Numbered from the stretch's first letter, positions 18,822 through 26,799 are shown. The stretch: DNA of 64,000 nt from CALNYS01 sp942490855 (GCA_942490855.1 CALNYS010000004.1:744001-808000); one strand, 5' to 3'. Program-made: numbers and translations. Notes: a model not told the origin generated them from the letters alone.

Positions 18822-19790
18822 ATGAACTATCGCATCGCTGTCATCCCGATCGCCCTGTCTGCCCTCGTGCTCGTGGGTTGTGAGGGCAACCGCGCGGCCG
18901 CGGCCCGCCCGCAGAACACCGAGCGTCTCGCCGAGGCCCAGGCCCTGCGCGCCGACGGGCACTACGAGGCGGCGTTGCTCGAGCTCGAGCAGGCGATCGC
19001 CGACAACCCCGCCCTGACGGACGCCCACCTCACGATGGGCGAGATCTACAGCGAGCTGGGCGACCACGCTCAGGCCGAAGAGAGCTTCGGGACGGCCGCT
19101 CGCCTCGCGCCCGCGAACTTCTCAGCCCAGTTCAACCACGGGCTGGCCCTGCAGCTGCTCAACCGCCTCGGTGAAGCGGTCCGCGCGTACCTGCGGGCGC
19201 TGTCGGTCGAGCCGACCGACCCGCGGGCCAACCTGAACCTCGCGACCGCGTACCTCCAGCTCGGCGAGCCCCAGCAGGCGCTGCCCTATGCCCAGCGAGC
19301 CGTCCGCTACGACGCCGACAACGGCGCGGCCCACGTGAACCTCGGCGCCATCCTCGCCGCCACCGGGCGTCACGCCGAGGCCGTCCGCGCCTACGAGGCC
19401 GCGGCCGAGCGCATGGACCCGACCGTCCCGCTGCTCCTGAACCTCGCCGAGGCGCTGGGCAAGTCCGGGCGCTACGACGAGATGATCAACACCCTCGAGG
19501 CGGCCAACCGCGTCGAGGTCAGCTCGCTCGCGTACGAGCGCATCGGTTCGGCGCGCTTCCGACTAGGCGATTACGAGGGCGCGCTCGAATCATTCCGCAC
19601 GGCCGTCGTCGTGGACCCCGAGCACTACCCGGGGCACAACGGCGTGGCGGTGTGCCTGCTCAACCGCTTCCTCCAGAGCGACCGGACCGACCGCGAGGCC
19701 CTCCACGGGGCGCGGGAAGCCATGCGCGCCAGCCTGCGTCTGAACCGGGACCAGCCGCGCGTCGTCCAGCTCCTGAGCCGGTACCAGTAA
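18822..19790 (+). CDS. TPR-repeat lipoprotein
   Basis: A 322-residue protein: lipoprotein signal ending LVLVGC, then about seven tetratricopeptide repeats (for example YEAALLELEQAIADNPALTD, RHAEAVRAYEAAAERMDPTV, YEGALESFRTAVVVDPEHYP). TPR arrays hold protein partners, so it is likely a periplasm-facing scaffold. The start at 18822 gives a canonical signal; the same frame is open upstream to 18741 but reads as non-coding. Partners are unknown. Confidence 0.85.
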   Translation: MNYRIAVIPIALSALVLVGCEGNRAAAARPQNTERLAEAQALRADGHYEAALLELEQAIADNPALTDAHLTMGEIYSELGDHAQAEESFGTAARLAPANFSAQFNHGLALQLLNRLGEAVRAYLRALSVEPTDPRANLNLATAYLQLGEPQQALPYAQRAVRYDADNGAAHVNLGAILAATGRHAEAVRAYEAAAERMDPTVPLLLNLAEALGKSGRYDEMINTLEAANRVEVSSLAYERIGSARFRLGDYEGALESFRTAVVVDPEHYPGHNGVAVCLLNRFLQSDRTDREALHGAREAMRASLRLNRDQPRVVQLLSRYQ

Positions 19791-19833
19791 GCGCGGCGCG
19801 GATCGACGGGCGCGGGGCCGCTATCGTTCCCCT

Positions 19834-20196
19834 ATGCCCGACGCCTCATTGCTCGAAACCTTCCCGACCCACGGCGACACGCCGTTCCTTATTGAACACG
19901 TCGCCGAGGAGTTCACCTCCGTCTGCCCGATGACCGGGCACCCGGACTTCGGGACCGTCACCCTCCGCTACGAGCCCCGCGGCGCGGCCGGCGGCGGCCT
20001 GTGCGTGGAGCTCAAGAGCCTCAAGCTCTATTACCAGTCCTTCCGCAACGAGGGCGCGTTCTACGAGACGGTCACCAACCTCATCCGCGACGACCTCGTC
20101 CGCCTCCTCGACCCGGCGTGGCTGGAGATCGTCACCGATTGGAAGGGGCGCGGCGGGATCCGCTCGACCATCACCGCCCGCCACGGGAACCGATGA
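19834..20196 (+). CDS. queF: NADPH-dependent preQ0 reductase
   Basis: Reduces 7-cyano-7-deazaguanine (preQ0) to preQ1 in queuosine biosynthesis. The 120-residue length fits the unimodular class of QueF. The nucleophilic cysteine lies in FTSVCPMTGHPDFG with the conserved Asp after it, and the substrate- and NADPH-binding motif reads CVELKSLKLY. The catalytic core appears intact. Its TGA overlaps the ATG of the next gene as ATGA. No other queuosine gene is in the window, and no preQ1 riboswitch is visible in the 43 bases upstream. Confidence 0.92.
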   Translation: MPDASLLETFPTHGDTPFLIEHVAEEFTSVCPMTGHPDFGTVTLRYEPRGAAGGGLCVELKSLKLYYQSFRNEGAFYETVTNLIRDDLVRLLDPAWLEIVTDWKGRGGIRSTITARHGNR

Positions 20197-21140
20197 AAGC
20201 CGCACTCGCCACCATCGCGCTGGCGGGCGCGCTCGCAGGCTGCGGCGGGGAGGCGGAGACCGCCGCGCCGACGCCAGGGCCGGTCGCTCAGGCGAGCGAG
20301 ACCATCAGCCTGACGCCCGCGTTCGTCGTGGGCGAATCGAGCGTATACGAGCACGAGGAGTTCTCGCGCCAGTCGCAGGCGACGACCCTCCACGGCGTGA
20401 CGCGCGAGATCCGAGAGCACCGCACGTTCCGCCTCGAGACGCTCAGCATCGATGACGCGGGCGGCGCGGTGCTCCGCCTGACGATGGAACGGGTCGCGTC
20501 CAAGGTGGTCGATAACGGGACGACCGTGTTCGACTTTGACTCGCGGATCCCCGGCGACGACGCGTCGGGGCAGGCCCGGGCGCGCCGGATCCTGAGCGGG
20601 CTGGTCGCCAACATCCGCCTCGCGCCGGGGGGGACCGTGGTGACGATGGCGGCGAACCTCACGCCCGCGGATCTCCAGGGCCTCCCGCGCGACGCCCGGG
20701 TGCACCTCTCGGAGAACTGGTTTATCGCCGCGATCGAGAGCCTCTACCGCCCCCTCGGGGAGCGCTCCCGCGTGGACGCCGCGAACCCGTGGCAGGATTC
20801 TGTCGCCCCGGGGCCGCCCTTTGCGGGGGACGAGCACCAGCTGGTGACGACGTCGCGGGTGACCGGGTCGGACGCCGAGCGGGTGGAGATCCTCGCCGAG
20901 TCCGTGCTCTACACCAGCGGCGAGCCCGTCCCGGGGGTGTACCAGCAGCGAGCCCGGTACCGCTGGTCGCTCACGGACGGCCGGCTCGCGAGTTACGAGC
21001 AGACCGAGCGGGTCGCGGTCGAGGGGACGATGGTCGGGGTGGCGAGCGCGGAGGTCGCGGAGCGGGAGATTTCCTTCCGACGGATCAACCCGCCCCTCCT
21101 AAACGTCGAAAACCCCCCTGTCGACACCCCGGGCAGGTAG
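20193..21140 (+). CDS. Hypothetical lipoprotein
   Basis: A 315-residue predicted lipoprotein (signal ending AGALAGC, then an Ala/Pro/Thr linker). The body is mainly beta strands (VLRLTMERVASKVVDNGTTVFDFDS) and resembles the large group of bacterial exported proteins of about this size with no known function. The ATG at 20193 overlaps the queF stop (ATGA), so the two are translationally coupled, although a link to queuosine is unlikely. The metallophosphatase-like gene follows 86 bases later. Confidence 0.7.
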   Translation: MKAALATIALAGALAGCGGEAETAAPTPGPVAQASETISLTPAFVVGESSVYEHEEFSRQSQATTLHGVTREIREHRTFRLETLSIDDAGGAVLRLTMERVASKVVDNGTTVFDFDSRIPGDDASGQARARRILSGLVANIRLAPGGTVVTMAANLTPADLQGLPRDARVHLSENWFIAAIESLYRPLGERSRVDAANPWQDSVAPGPPFAGDEHQLVTTSRVTGSDAERVEILAESVLYTSGEPVPGVYQQRARYRWSLTDGRLASYEQTERVAVEGTMVGVASAEVAEREISFRRINPPLLNVENPPVDTPGR

Positions 21141-21226
21141 CATCGGAACGCGGGCCGACCTTGTGCGTCAAGGAGGCTGGGCCCGTCGACGGCGCCCGCC
21201 AACGCCCTATTCGGAGATCTCACGCC

Positions 21227-22366
21227 ATGCGCTGGACCACGCTCCCCCTCCTTCTTGCACTCCTGACCCCTCTCGCCCCGGTCTCGCCGGTCCTTGCGCA
21301 GGATGAACCCGCCGCGATGGACGCGCCGGACGACGTCCCTGTCCAGGTCCAGCTGGCGATGGAAACCGAGCCCGACGGGATCCCGTGGCAGTTCACGACC
21401 GACGGCGAGGTCGTCTGTGTGGCGATGTCCCAGGGCTGGACCGACCGCCTCGTCAAGCTGCTCCAGCAGGTCGAGGTGATCGACGAGGAATCCAACTGGA
21501 TCGGCGGGAACACGCACCTCGTCTACCTCGGGAACCTGATGGGCTACGGGGATTCCAACCTCGAGAGCCTGCACCTGCTCCACAAGCTGTCGAAGCAGGC
21601 GGCTGAGGCTGGCGGGCGCGTCCACATGCTCATGGGCAGCACGGACTTCGTGAACCTGCGTTACATGCTCTCGACGATGCCCTCGTCGTCCTACGAGCAC
21701 CTGGCCCGCGTGGACAGCCAGGCCCGTCTTGACGAACGCCTCGGACGGATGCTCGAAGAGCTCTGGGAGTTCAACAGCGACCGCGAGGTCGAGCTCCGTA
21801 AGCAGCTGCGCCGCAACTACGAACGATTCTTCAACATCGCTCACAAGCCCGGCGCGATGGAGTTCATGGACGAGTACGCCCCCGGCACGGAGCTGGGCGA
21901 CTGGTTCCGGAGCATGAACACCGTCATCACGATCAACAACATTCTGTACGTCGCCGGCGGGCTCCACCCGTACTACGCCGACGTGCCCTTTGACCGCCTC
22001 AACGCGTTCCACCGGGCCGAAGCGAACAAGGACGCGGTGTTTGTGCCGGTCATGGCGGATATCGGCACGGCCCCCTACGTGTGGCGCGGGCTGTCCTTCC
22101 CGAAGTCTTCCGCGGACAACATCGATGTTAATGCGATGTTAGCCGAGCTCGGGCACCCGCTGATGGTGGTGGGGCACTCGCCCTCGAAGTACGGCGAGAG
22201 CCTGATCCGCCACCGGGTGGTGCACGTGGACTGCAACTTCATGGCGGCCCGGGAGCAGGCGGCGTACAACGCCGTGATCATCCGCGGGGACAAGTTTGTG
22301 ATCAACAACGGTGGGCGTGAGCGTGAGCTCCGGGTGCCCTCGCCGCTGGCCAGACCGGCGGATTGA
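21227..22366 (+). CDS. Exported metallophosphatase-like protein with degenerate active site
   Basis: A 379-residue protein with a cleavable signal peptide (LLALLTPLAPVSPVLAQ) and the overall pattern of Shewanella-like calcineurin-type phosphatases, including TAPYVWRGL (compare xPxWYRGY) and VVGHSPSK. The metal-binding motifs are changed: where GDxHGD is expected it reads SQGWTD (68-73), where GDxxDRG is expected GNLMGYG (102-108), and where GNHE is expected GSTD (137-140). His247 and His317 remain. Probably not a normal two-metal phosphatase; perhaps a binding or scaffold protein. The ATG at 21227 has GGAG ten bases upstream. Confidence 0.75.
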   Translation: MRWTTLPLLLALLTPLAPVSPVLAQDEPAAMDAPDDVPVQVQLAMETEPDGIPWQFTTDGEVVCVAMSQGWTDRLVKLLQQVEVIDEESNWIGGNTHLVYLGNLMGYGDSNLESLHLLHKLSKQAAEAGGRVHMLMGSTDFVNLRYMLSTMPSSSYEHLARVDSQARLDERLGRMLEELWEFNSDREVELRKQLRRNYERFFNIAHKPGAMEFMDEYAPGTELGDWFRSMNTVITINNILYVAGGLHPYYADVPFDRLNAFHRAEANKDAVFVPVMADIGTAPYVWRGLSFPKSSADNIDVNAMLAELGHPLMVVGHSPSKYGESLIRHRVVHVDCNFMAAREQAAYNAVIIRGDKFVINNGGRERELRVPSPLARPAD

Positions 22367-22375
22367 TCGGGCCTT

Positions 22376-22398
22376 GAGCGAGCGTCAATCGCTCGCTT
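22376..22398 (+). terminator. Weak hairpin after the phosphatase-like gene
   Basis: An 8-base-pair inverted repeat (AGCGAGCG ... CGCTCGCT) with loop TCAAT lies ten bases after the stop at 22366. It has only TT after the stem, so it is a poor intrinsic terminator, and it overlaps the proposed -35 box of the tRNA-Thr/tuf promoter. It may limit read-through or be chance. Confidence 0.35.
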
Positions 22399-22425
22399 GT
22401 GGAACCCAGCCAAGGCGTGTAGATT
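22397..22425 (+). promoter_or_regulatory. Predicted sigma-70 type promoter for tRNA-Thr and tuf
   Basis: TTGTGG at 22397-22402 and TAGATT at 22420-22425 are separated by 17 bases. The start of transcription would be near 22432, about 30 bases before the tRNA. The match is partial (4 of 6 in each box) but the position is apt. Confidence 0.45.
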
Positions 22426-22461
22426 GTGCGGCCCTGTTGCTTCGCAGCATGGGCGGGCGTC

Positions 22462-22533
22462 GCCACCGTAGCTCAGTGGTAGAGCACACCCTTGGTAAGG
22501 GTGAGGTCATGGGTTCAAGTCCCATCGGTGGCT
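22462..22533 (+). tRNA. tRNA-Thr(GGT)
   Basis: A 72-base cloverleaf: acceptor stem GCCACCG/CGGTGGC, D arm GCTC...GAGC, anticodon stem CACCC/GGGTG with loop TTGGTAA, and T arm TGGGTTCAAGTCCCA. The anticodon GGT (22494-22496) reads ACC/ACT threonine codons. No CCA is encoded. A threonine tRNA just before tuf is a widespread bacterial arrangement and suggests co-transcription. Confidence 0.97.
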
Positions 22534-22765
22534 CTGGCGGCCCGGTCCGCGCCGCGTAGCGGCGCACGGGCTGTACTGTGTCGCGGTGGGCGGCACGGTG
22601 AATTGTCGATTCAACAGGCGCGCGGCGGTCGTGCGTCTGTGCCCTTCGTCCCCTGTCGGACGCGGGGCGGTCTATACGGGCGGCGCCCTGACGCCGCTGG
22701 AGAACTCGGTTTGATCCGCGGCCCTGAACGGGCTTCAATCGGATCGATGGAGGTTGTAGGGCGCC
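22534..22765 (+). other. tuf leader, no recognised element
   Basis: The 232 bases between the tRNA and tuf hold no gene I can support. They are GC-rich with several short inverted repeats. A possible -10-like TATACG lies near 22673, and GGAGG stands before the tuf ATG. If the tRNA and tuf are co-transcribed, this is where the tRNA would be cut out. Confidence 0.4.
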
Positions 22766-23968
22766 ATGGCCAAGGAAGTCTTTGAGAGGACCAAGCCGCA
22801 CGTCAACGTCGGCACCATTGGTCACATCGACCACGGAAAAAGCACGCTGACCGCGGCGCTGTCCGCTCGTTCAGCCGCCAAATTCGGCGGTACCGCGAAG
22901 GACTACTCTGAAATCACCAAGGGCGGCACCGTGCGTGACTCGTCCAAGACGGTGACGATCGCGGCATCGCACATCGAGTACGAAACCGATCAGCGTCACT
23001 ACGCGCACGTTGACTGCCCGGGCCACGCCGACTTCGTCAAGAACATGATCACCGGCGCCGCCCAGATGGACGGCGCGATCCTGGTGGTGTCGGCCGCCGA
23101 CGGCCCGATGCCCCAGACCCGCGAGCACGTGCTGCTCGCCCGTCAGGTGAACGTGCCCTACATCGTCGTCTTCCTCAACAAGGTCGACCTCGTCGACGAC
23201 GAGGAGCTCCTCGAGCTCGTCGAGCTTGAGGTCCGCGAGCTGCTCAACAAGTACGACTTCCCCGGCGACGATATCCCCATCGTCCGCGGGTCCTCGAAGT
23301 CGTGCCTTGAGAACCCCACCGACGACTCGCAGTGCGTCGGTGTGGACGAGCTCTTCGTCCAGATCGACTCCTACATCCCCGAGCCTGAGCGAGAGGCCGA
23401 CAAGCCCTTCCTCATGTCCATCGAGGACGTGTTCTCGATCAAGGGTCGCGGCACCGTGGCCACCGGTCGTATCGAGCGTGGTCTCTGCAAGGTCGGCGAC
23501 GACGTCGAGATCGTGGGCCTCACCGAGGCGCCCCGCAAGACGACCATCACCGGCGTCGAGATGTTCCAGAAGACGCTCGACCAGGGCATCGCCGGCGACA
23601 ACGTCGGCGTCCTCGTCCGCGGCGTGGAGAAGGACGACGTCGAGCGCGGGCAGGTGCTCGCCAAGCCCGGCTCGATCACGCCTCACAAGAAGTTCGAGGC
23701 CGAGATCTACGTCCTGACCAAGGAAGAGGGCGGGCGTCACACCCCGTTCTTCGCTGGTTACAAGCCGCAGTTCTACTTCCGCACCACGGACGTGACCGGC
23801 GCGGTGAAGCTTCTCGGCGGCGCCGAGATGTGCATGCCCGGCGACAACGTCAAGGTCGAGGTCGACCTCGCCTCCAAGCCCATCGCTATGGAGGAGGGCC
23901 TCCGCTTCGCCGTCCGTGAGGGCGGGCGTACGGTGGGCTCCGGCGTCGTCACCAAGATCCTCGAGTAA
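22766..23968 (+). CDS. tuf: Translation elongation factor Tu
   Basis: GTPase that brings aminoacyl-tRNA to the ribosome. The 400 residues cover the G domain (to ~205) and beta domains 2 and 3. G1 is GHIDHGKS (19-26), G3 DCPGH, G4 NKVD and G5 GSSK. Two positions that are nearly fixed in most bacteria differ: Thr of GKT is Ser26, and the switch I motif RGIT is KTVT (61-64). I recall the same TVRD...KTVTI pattern in other planctomycete EF-Tu, so it looks like a lineage trait, not decay. The ATG has GGAGG upstream. An intrinsic terminator follows. Confidence 0.98.
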   Translation: MAKEVFERTKPHVNVGTIGHIDHGKSTLTAALSARSAAKFGGTAKDYSEITKGGTVRDSSKTVTIAASHIEYETDQRHYAHVDCPGHADFVKNMITGAAQMDGAILVVSAADGPMPQTREHVLLARQVNVPYIVVFLNKVDLVDDEELLELVELEVRELLNKYDFPGDDIPIVRGSSKSCLENPTDDSQCVGVDELFVQIDSYIPEPEREADKPFLMSIEDVFSIKGRGTVATGRIERGLCKVGDDVEIVGLTEAPRKTTITGVEMFQKTLDQGIAGDNVGVLVRGVEKDDVERGQVLAKPGSITPHKKFEAEIYVLTKEEGGRHTPFFAGYKPQFYFRTTDVTGAVKLLGGAEMCMPGDNVKVEVDLASKPIAMEEGLRFAVREGGRTVGSGVVTKILE

Positions 23969-23993
23969 GCACTCGGGGCGTTTCAGACTTTCA

Positions 23994-24032
23994 CGCGCGG
24001 CCCCGGGACAACCGGGGCCGCCGCGTTTTTTT
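23994..24032 (+). terminator. Intrinsic terminator of tuf
   Basis: A strong GC-rich hairpin (CGGCCCCGG ... CCGGGGCCG with loop GACAA, extended by CGCG pairs) is followed by seven T residues. It starts 25 bases after the tuf stop codon and separates tuf from rpmG. Confidence 0.85.
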
Positions 24033-24109
24033 CACGGGGCCCGACGCCCCGCACCCACGAGCATCCCCCGCCCCTTGTTGGGACACAGCGGGGTTCAGGA
24101 GCGCCGGTC

Positions 24110-24292
24110 ATGGCCAAGAAGAAGGGCGACGCCCGCGAGTACGTCTGGCTCCAGTGCACCGAGTGCAAGGACCTGAACTACCGCACCTCCGTGAACGTCA
24201 AGGGCGGTCTGCCCGAGAAGCTCAAGGAGGGAGTCAAGAAGTACTCCCCCCGCCTGCGCAAGCACACGGTGCATAAGATCAAGCGGAAGTAA
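24110..24292 (+). CDS. rpmG: 50S ribosomal protein bL33
   Basis: A 60-residue large-subunit protein. Core motifs: LQCTECKDLNYRT and KKYSPRLRKHTVHK. The first zinc-ribbon pair is present (C16, C19), but the second pair (usually CPRC) is Ser46 and Leu49, so only half of the zinc site remains. Most bL33 have all four or none. The ATG at 24110 has AGGAG nine bases upstream. It is followed by tRNA-Trp, secE and nusG, the common bacterial order. Confidence 0.96.
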   Translation: MAKKKGDAREYVWLQCTECKDLNYRTSVNVKGGLPEKLKEGVKKYSPRLRKHTVHKIKRK

Positions 24293-24322
24293 TCCGCCGG
24301 CGCTTCGCGCGCCCGTCCGCGT

Positions 24323-24395
24323 ACGCCGGTAGCTCAATTGGTAGAGCAGCGGATTCCAAATCCGCAGGTTGAGTGTTCGAGTCACTCCCGGCGTG
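24323..24395 (+). tRNA. tRNA-Trp(CCA)
   Basis: A 73-base cloverleaf: acceptor ACGCCGG/CCGGCGT with discriminator G, D arm GCTC AATTGGTA GAGC, anticodon stem GCGGA/TCCGC with loop TTCCAAA, and T arm GAGTG TTCGAGT CACTC. The anticodon CCA is at 24356-24358. It lies between rpmG and secE, as in many bacteria. Confidence 0.97.
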
Positions 24396-24453
24396 TTGCC
24401 CGCGCCGCCGCGCCGATCCTGGCGCCAGGCGCCTCTCTCTCTCGGAGCTCCCC

Positions 24454-24858
24454 ATGGCCGTTGTCTACAAACCGTCGCAGGGCTACTGGACGCGAACGAT
24501 GACCGCGATCGTCGCGGGCGTCCTCGCCGTCTCCACCGGCGCGTGGGTCTGGCAGAAGCTCGCCGTGTTCGAGTTCTCCTTCGACGCGATCTACGCCCAG
24601 GCCGCCGGCGCCGCGATCTCGATCCTCGTCGTCGGGCTCGTCGTGTACTGGCTCGTCGGGCGCAAGCACTCGTCCGTCGAGTTCCTCATCGCCACCGACA
24701 GCGAGATGAAGAAGGTCAACTGGTCCACCCGACGCGAGATCACAGGCCAGACCTGGGTCGTCGTCGGTGTGAGCTTCATCATCGCGATGATTCTGTTCTT
24801 CACCGACCTGTTCTTCGCCTACATCGCACGCTCCACCAACATCATCCAGACCAACTGA
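24454..24858 (+). CDS. secE: Preprotein translocase subunit SecE
   Basis: Essential clamp of the SecYEG channel. At 134 residues with three membrane helices (about 15-35, 47-70, 105-127) it is of the longer type known from enterics. The conserved SecE part is EMKKVNWSTRREITGQTWVVVGV before the last helix. The start at 24454 has GGAG eight bases upstream. nusG follows 22 bases later, so the two are surely co-transcribed. Confidence 0.95.
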   Translation: MAVVYKPSQGYWTRTMTAIVAGVLAVSTGAWVWQKLAVFEFSFDAIYAQAAGAAISILVVGLVVYWLVGRKHSSVEFLIATDSEMKKVNWSTRREITGQTWVVVGVSFIIAMILFFTDLFFAYIARSTNIIQTN

Positions 24859-24880
24859 CCGCCCGCGCGAGGACCACGCC

Positions 24881-25639
24881 ATGTTCGAAGAAACCACCGA
24901 ACACACCGCCAGCGAGCACAAGCCGGTGGACGCGACCCCCGCCGAGCTGTCCAGCGATCAGCCCGCCGACCCCGCGCCCGCGCCCGCGGAACCCGTCGAG
25001 ACCAGCCCCGACGCCTTCGACGGGCGCCCCGACGAGAAGGTGGACCTCATCGAGGACCCCGAGACCGTCACGCAGGAGGGCATGAACTGGTTCGTCCTCC
25101 GCGTCGCCTCGAACAAGGAGAGCTCGGTCCGCGAGACGCTCCTGCGCAAGGTCGAGATCGAGGGCATGCAGCACCTCATCGGGCGCATCCTCGTCCCCAC
25201 CGAGAAGACCAAGACCATCAAGGGCGGCAAGCAGCGCATTACCGAGACCAAGCTCTACCCGGGCTACGTCTTCGTCGAGATGCGCCTCGAAGAGGACGGG
25301 CGCATCCCCCAGGACGTCTTCTTCCTCGTGAAGGAAACCACCGGCGTCGGCGATTTCGTCGGCACCGCCGGGCGCCCTGTCGCGATGGAGCCCCACGAGG
25401 TCGAGAAGATGCTCCTCGACTCCAAGAAGCCCGAGGACGAGCCCGTCATCCGCCTCTCCTTCGAGAAGGGCGAGGCCGTCACGATCAAGGAAGGCCCCTT
25501 CGAGGGCTACGAGGGCGAGGTCGACGAGCTGCTCCCCGACAAGGGCCTCGTCCGCGTTCTGGTCACGATCTTCGGCCGCCAGGCGCCCATCGAGCTCGAA
25601 GAGTGGCAGATCGCCAAGGCCGACGAGGATCACCTCTAA
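24881..25639 (+). CDS. nusG: Transcription termination/antitermination factor NusG, N-terminally extended
   Basis: Binds RNA polymerase and suppresses pausing; links it to the ribosome or Rho. The NGN domain starts at about residue 68 (MNWFVLRVASNKE) and includes LYPGYVFVEM; a KOW motif follows (EKGEAVTIKEGPFEGYEG). The first 67 residues are an acidic, Pro/Ala-rich, probably disordered extension that standard NusG lacks. An internal ATG at 25082 would give a normal-length protein, but its GGAGG is only two bases away, so the long form is preferred. Typical ribosomal genes do not follow; rdgB does. Confidence 0.95.
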   Translation: MFEETTEHTASEHKPVDATPAELSSDQPADPAPAPAEPVETSPDAFDGRPDEKVDLIEDPETVTQEGMNWFVLRVASNKESSVRETLLRKVEIEGMQHLIGRILVPTEKTKTIKGGKQRITETKLYPGYVFVEMRLEEDGRIPQDVFFLVKETTGVGDFVGTAGRPVAMEPHEVEKMLLDSKKPEDEPVIRLSFEKGEAVTIKEGPFEGYEGEVDELLPDKGLVRVLVTIFGRQAPIELEEWQIAKADEDHL

Positions 25640-26254
25640 GTGACCCTCCCGTCGGAACTGCTCGCCGCGACGTCCAACCCCCACAAGCTCGACGAGATCC
25701 GCGCGGTGCTTGCGCCGCTCGGCGTGCGCGTCCTCTCGCTCGACGACGCCGGCGCGGGCGGTCTCCCCGAGCCCGACGAGAACGCCGATACCTTCGCGGG
25801 CAACGCCGCCATCAAAGCCATCTCCTACGCGAAAGCCACCGGGCGCGTCTGCCTCGCCGACGATTCGGGGCTCGAGGTCGATGCGCTCGCCGGCGCGCCG
25901 GGCGTCTACTCCGCGCGCTACGCCGGCGTGGGCGACACCCGCGCCGAGCGAGACGCCGCCAACAACGCGAAACTCCTCGACGCGCTCGCGGACGTCCCCG
26001 ACGAGGCGCGCACCGCGCGCTTCGTCTGCGCGATGTGCGTCGCTGATCCTGACGGGACCGTCGTCGCGACGAGCCGCGGCACGTTCGACGGCGTGATCGG
26101 GCGCGCCCCCCGCGGCGACAACGGTTTCGGCTACGACCCGCTGCTCGTCCTCCCCGACGGGCGCACCAGCGCCGAGCTTCCGCCCGACGAGAAGAACGCC
26201 CGCTCCCACCGCGGCGTGGCCCTACAGTCCCTCGCGCCGCTGCTCTCGACCTGA
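25640..26254 (+). CDS. rdgB: Non-canonical purine NTP pyrophosphatase (RdgB/HAM1)
   Basis: Removes ITP, dITP and XTP from the nucleotide pool by hydrolysis to the monophosphate. The 204 residues contain the substrate loop AATSNPHKLDEI, LADDSGLEVDAL (metal-binding Asp), NGFGYDPLLVLPDG and the final SHRGVALQSL. It begins with GTG directly after the nusG TAA, with no gap, so it is translated from the nusG operon. The start codon choice is forced by the conserved N-terminus. Confidence 0.94.
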   Translation: MTLPSELLAATSNPHKLDEIRAVLAPLGVRVLSLDDAGAGGLPEPDENADTFAGNAAIKAISYAKATGRVCLADDSGLEVDALAGAPGVYSARYAGVGDTRAERDAANNAKLLDALADVPDEARTARFVCAMCVADPDGTVVATSRGTFDGVIGRAPRGDNGFGYDPLLVLPDGRTSAELPPDEKNARSHRGVALQSLAPLLST

Positions 26255-26274
26255 GCGAGCCGAGGAGACCGACC

Positions 26275-26799
26275 GTGCTCACGCGACAGATCCCGTGGTT
26301 CGAGCGATCGTTCCCGACGGGCGTTGACCCGCGCCTCGCGGCCGAGATCGTCGCGCGCGTCAGCGGCGGGCCCGCGCGCTTCTGCGCGCTCGCGTCCGGG
26401 CTTACGGCCGAGCAGCTCACGCGCCGCCAGGACGGCGGCTGGTCGATCCAGGAGAACATCGCGCACATCGCCGACCTCGACCGCGTCTTGCTGATCCCGC
26501 GCGTGAGGCAGTACCTCGCGCGCGAGCGCACGCTGCTCGCGGCCGACGTGATGAACGCCACCACGAACGACGCGTCGCACAACGACCGCGCGATCGAAAA
26601 CGTGCTCGACGAGGTTGAGCGCACGCGCGCCGAGATGGTCGCGCTCCTCGACTCGGCGCCACCAGAACTCTTTGCCGCCACGGCGCTGCACGAGCGCCTC
26701 GGCGTCGAGATGAGCCTGATCGACCTGTGCGTGTTTACCTGCGAGCACGACGACTCGCACGCGGCGCGCGTCCGCGAGCTTCGCGCATCGTTTCGTTAG
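26275..26799 (+). CDS. DinB-family protein
   Basis: A 174-residue four-helix-bundle protein of the DinB/YfiT superfamily. The metal-type histidines lie in SIQENIAHIADLDR and CEHDDSHAARV, as expected for a three-His site. Members include thiol transferases and many of unknown function; I cannot choose. GTG at 26275 has GGAG seven bases upstream. Last gene of the secE-nusG-rdgB run; its TAG shares bases with the stop of the converging pseudouridine synthase (26796-26799). Confidence 0.78.
   Translation: MLTRQIPWFERSFPTGVDPRLAAEIVARVSGGPARFCALASGLTAEQLTRRQDGGWSIQENIAHIADLDRVLLIPRVRQYLARERTLLAADVMNATTNDASHNDRAIENVLDEVERTRAEMVALLDSAPPELFAATALHERLGVEMSLIDLCVFTCEHDDSHAARVRELRASFR

Noticed and set aside
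19791..19833. Possible preQ1 riboswitch upstream of queF
   Set aside because: Only 43 bases are available and no pseudoknot-type C-rich/A-rich pattern was seen.
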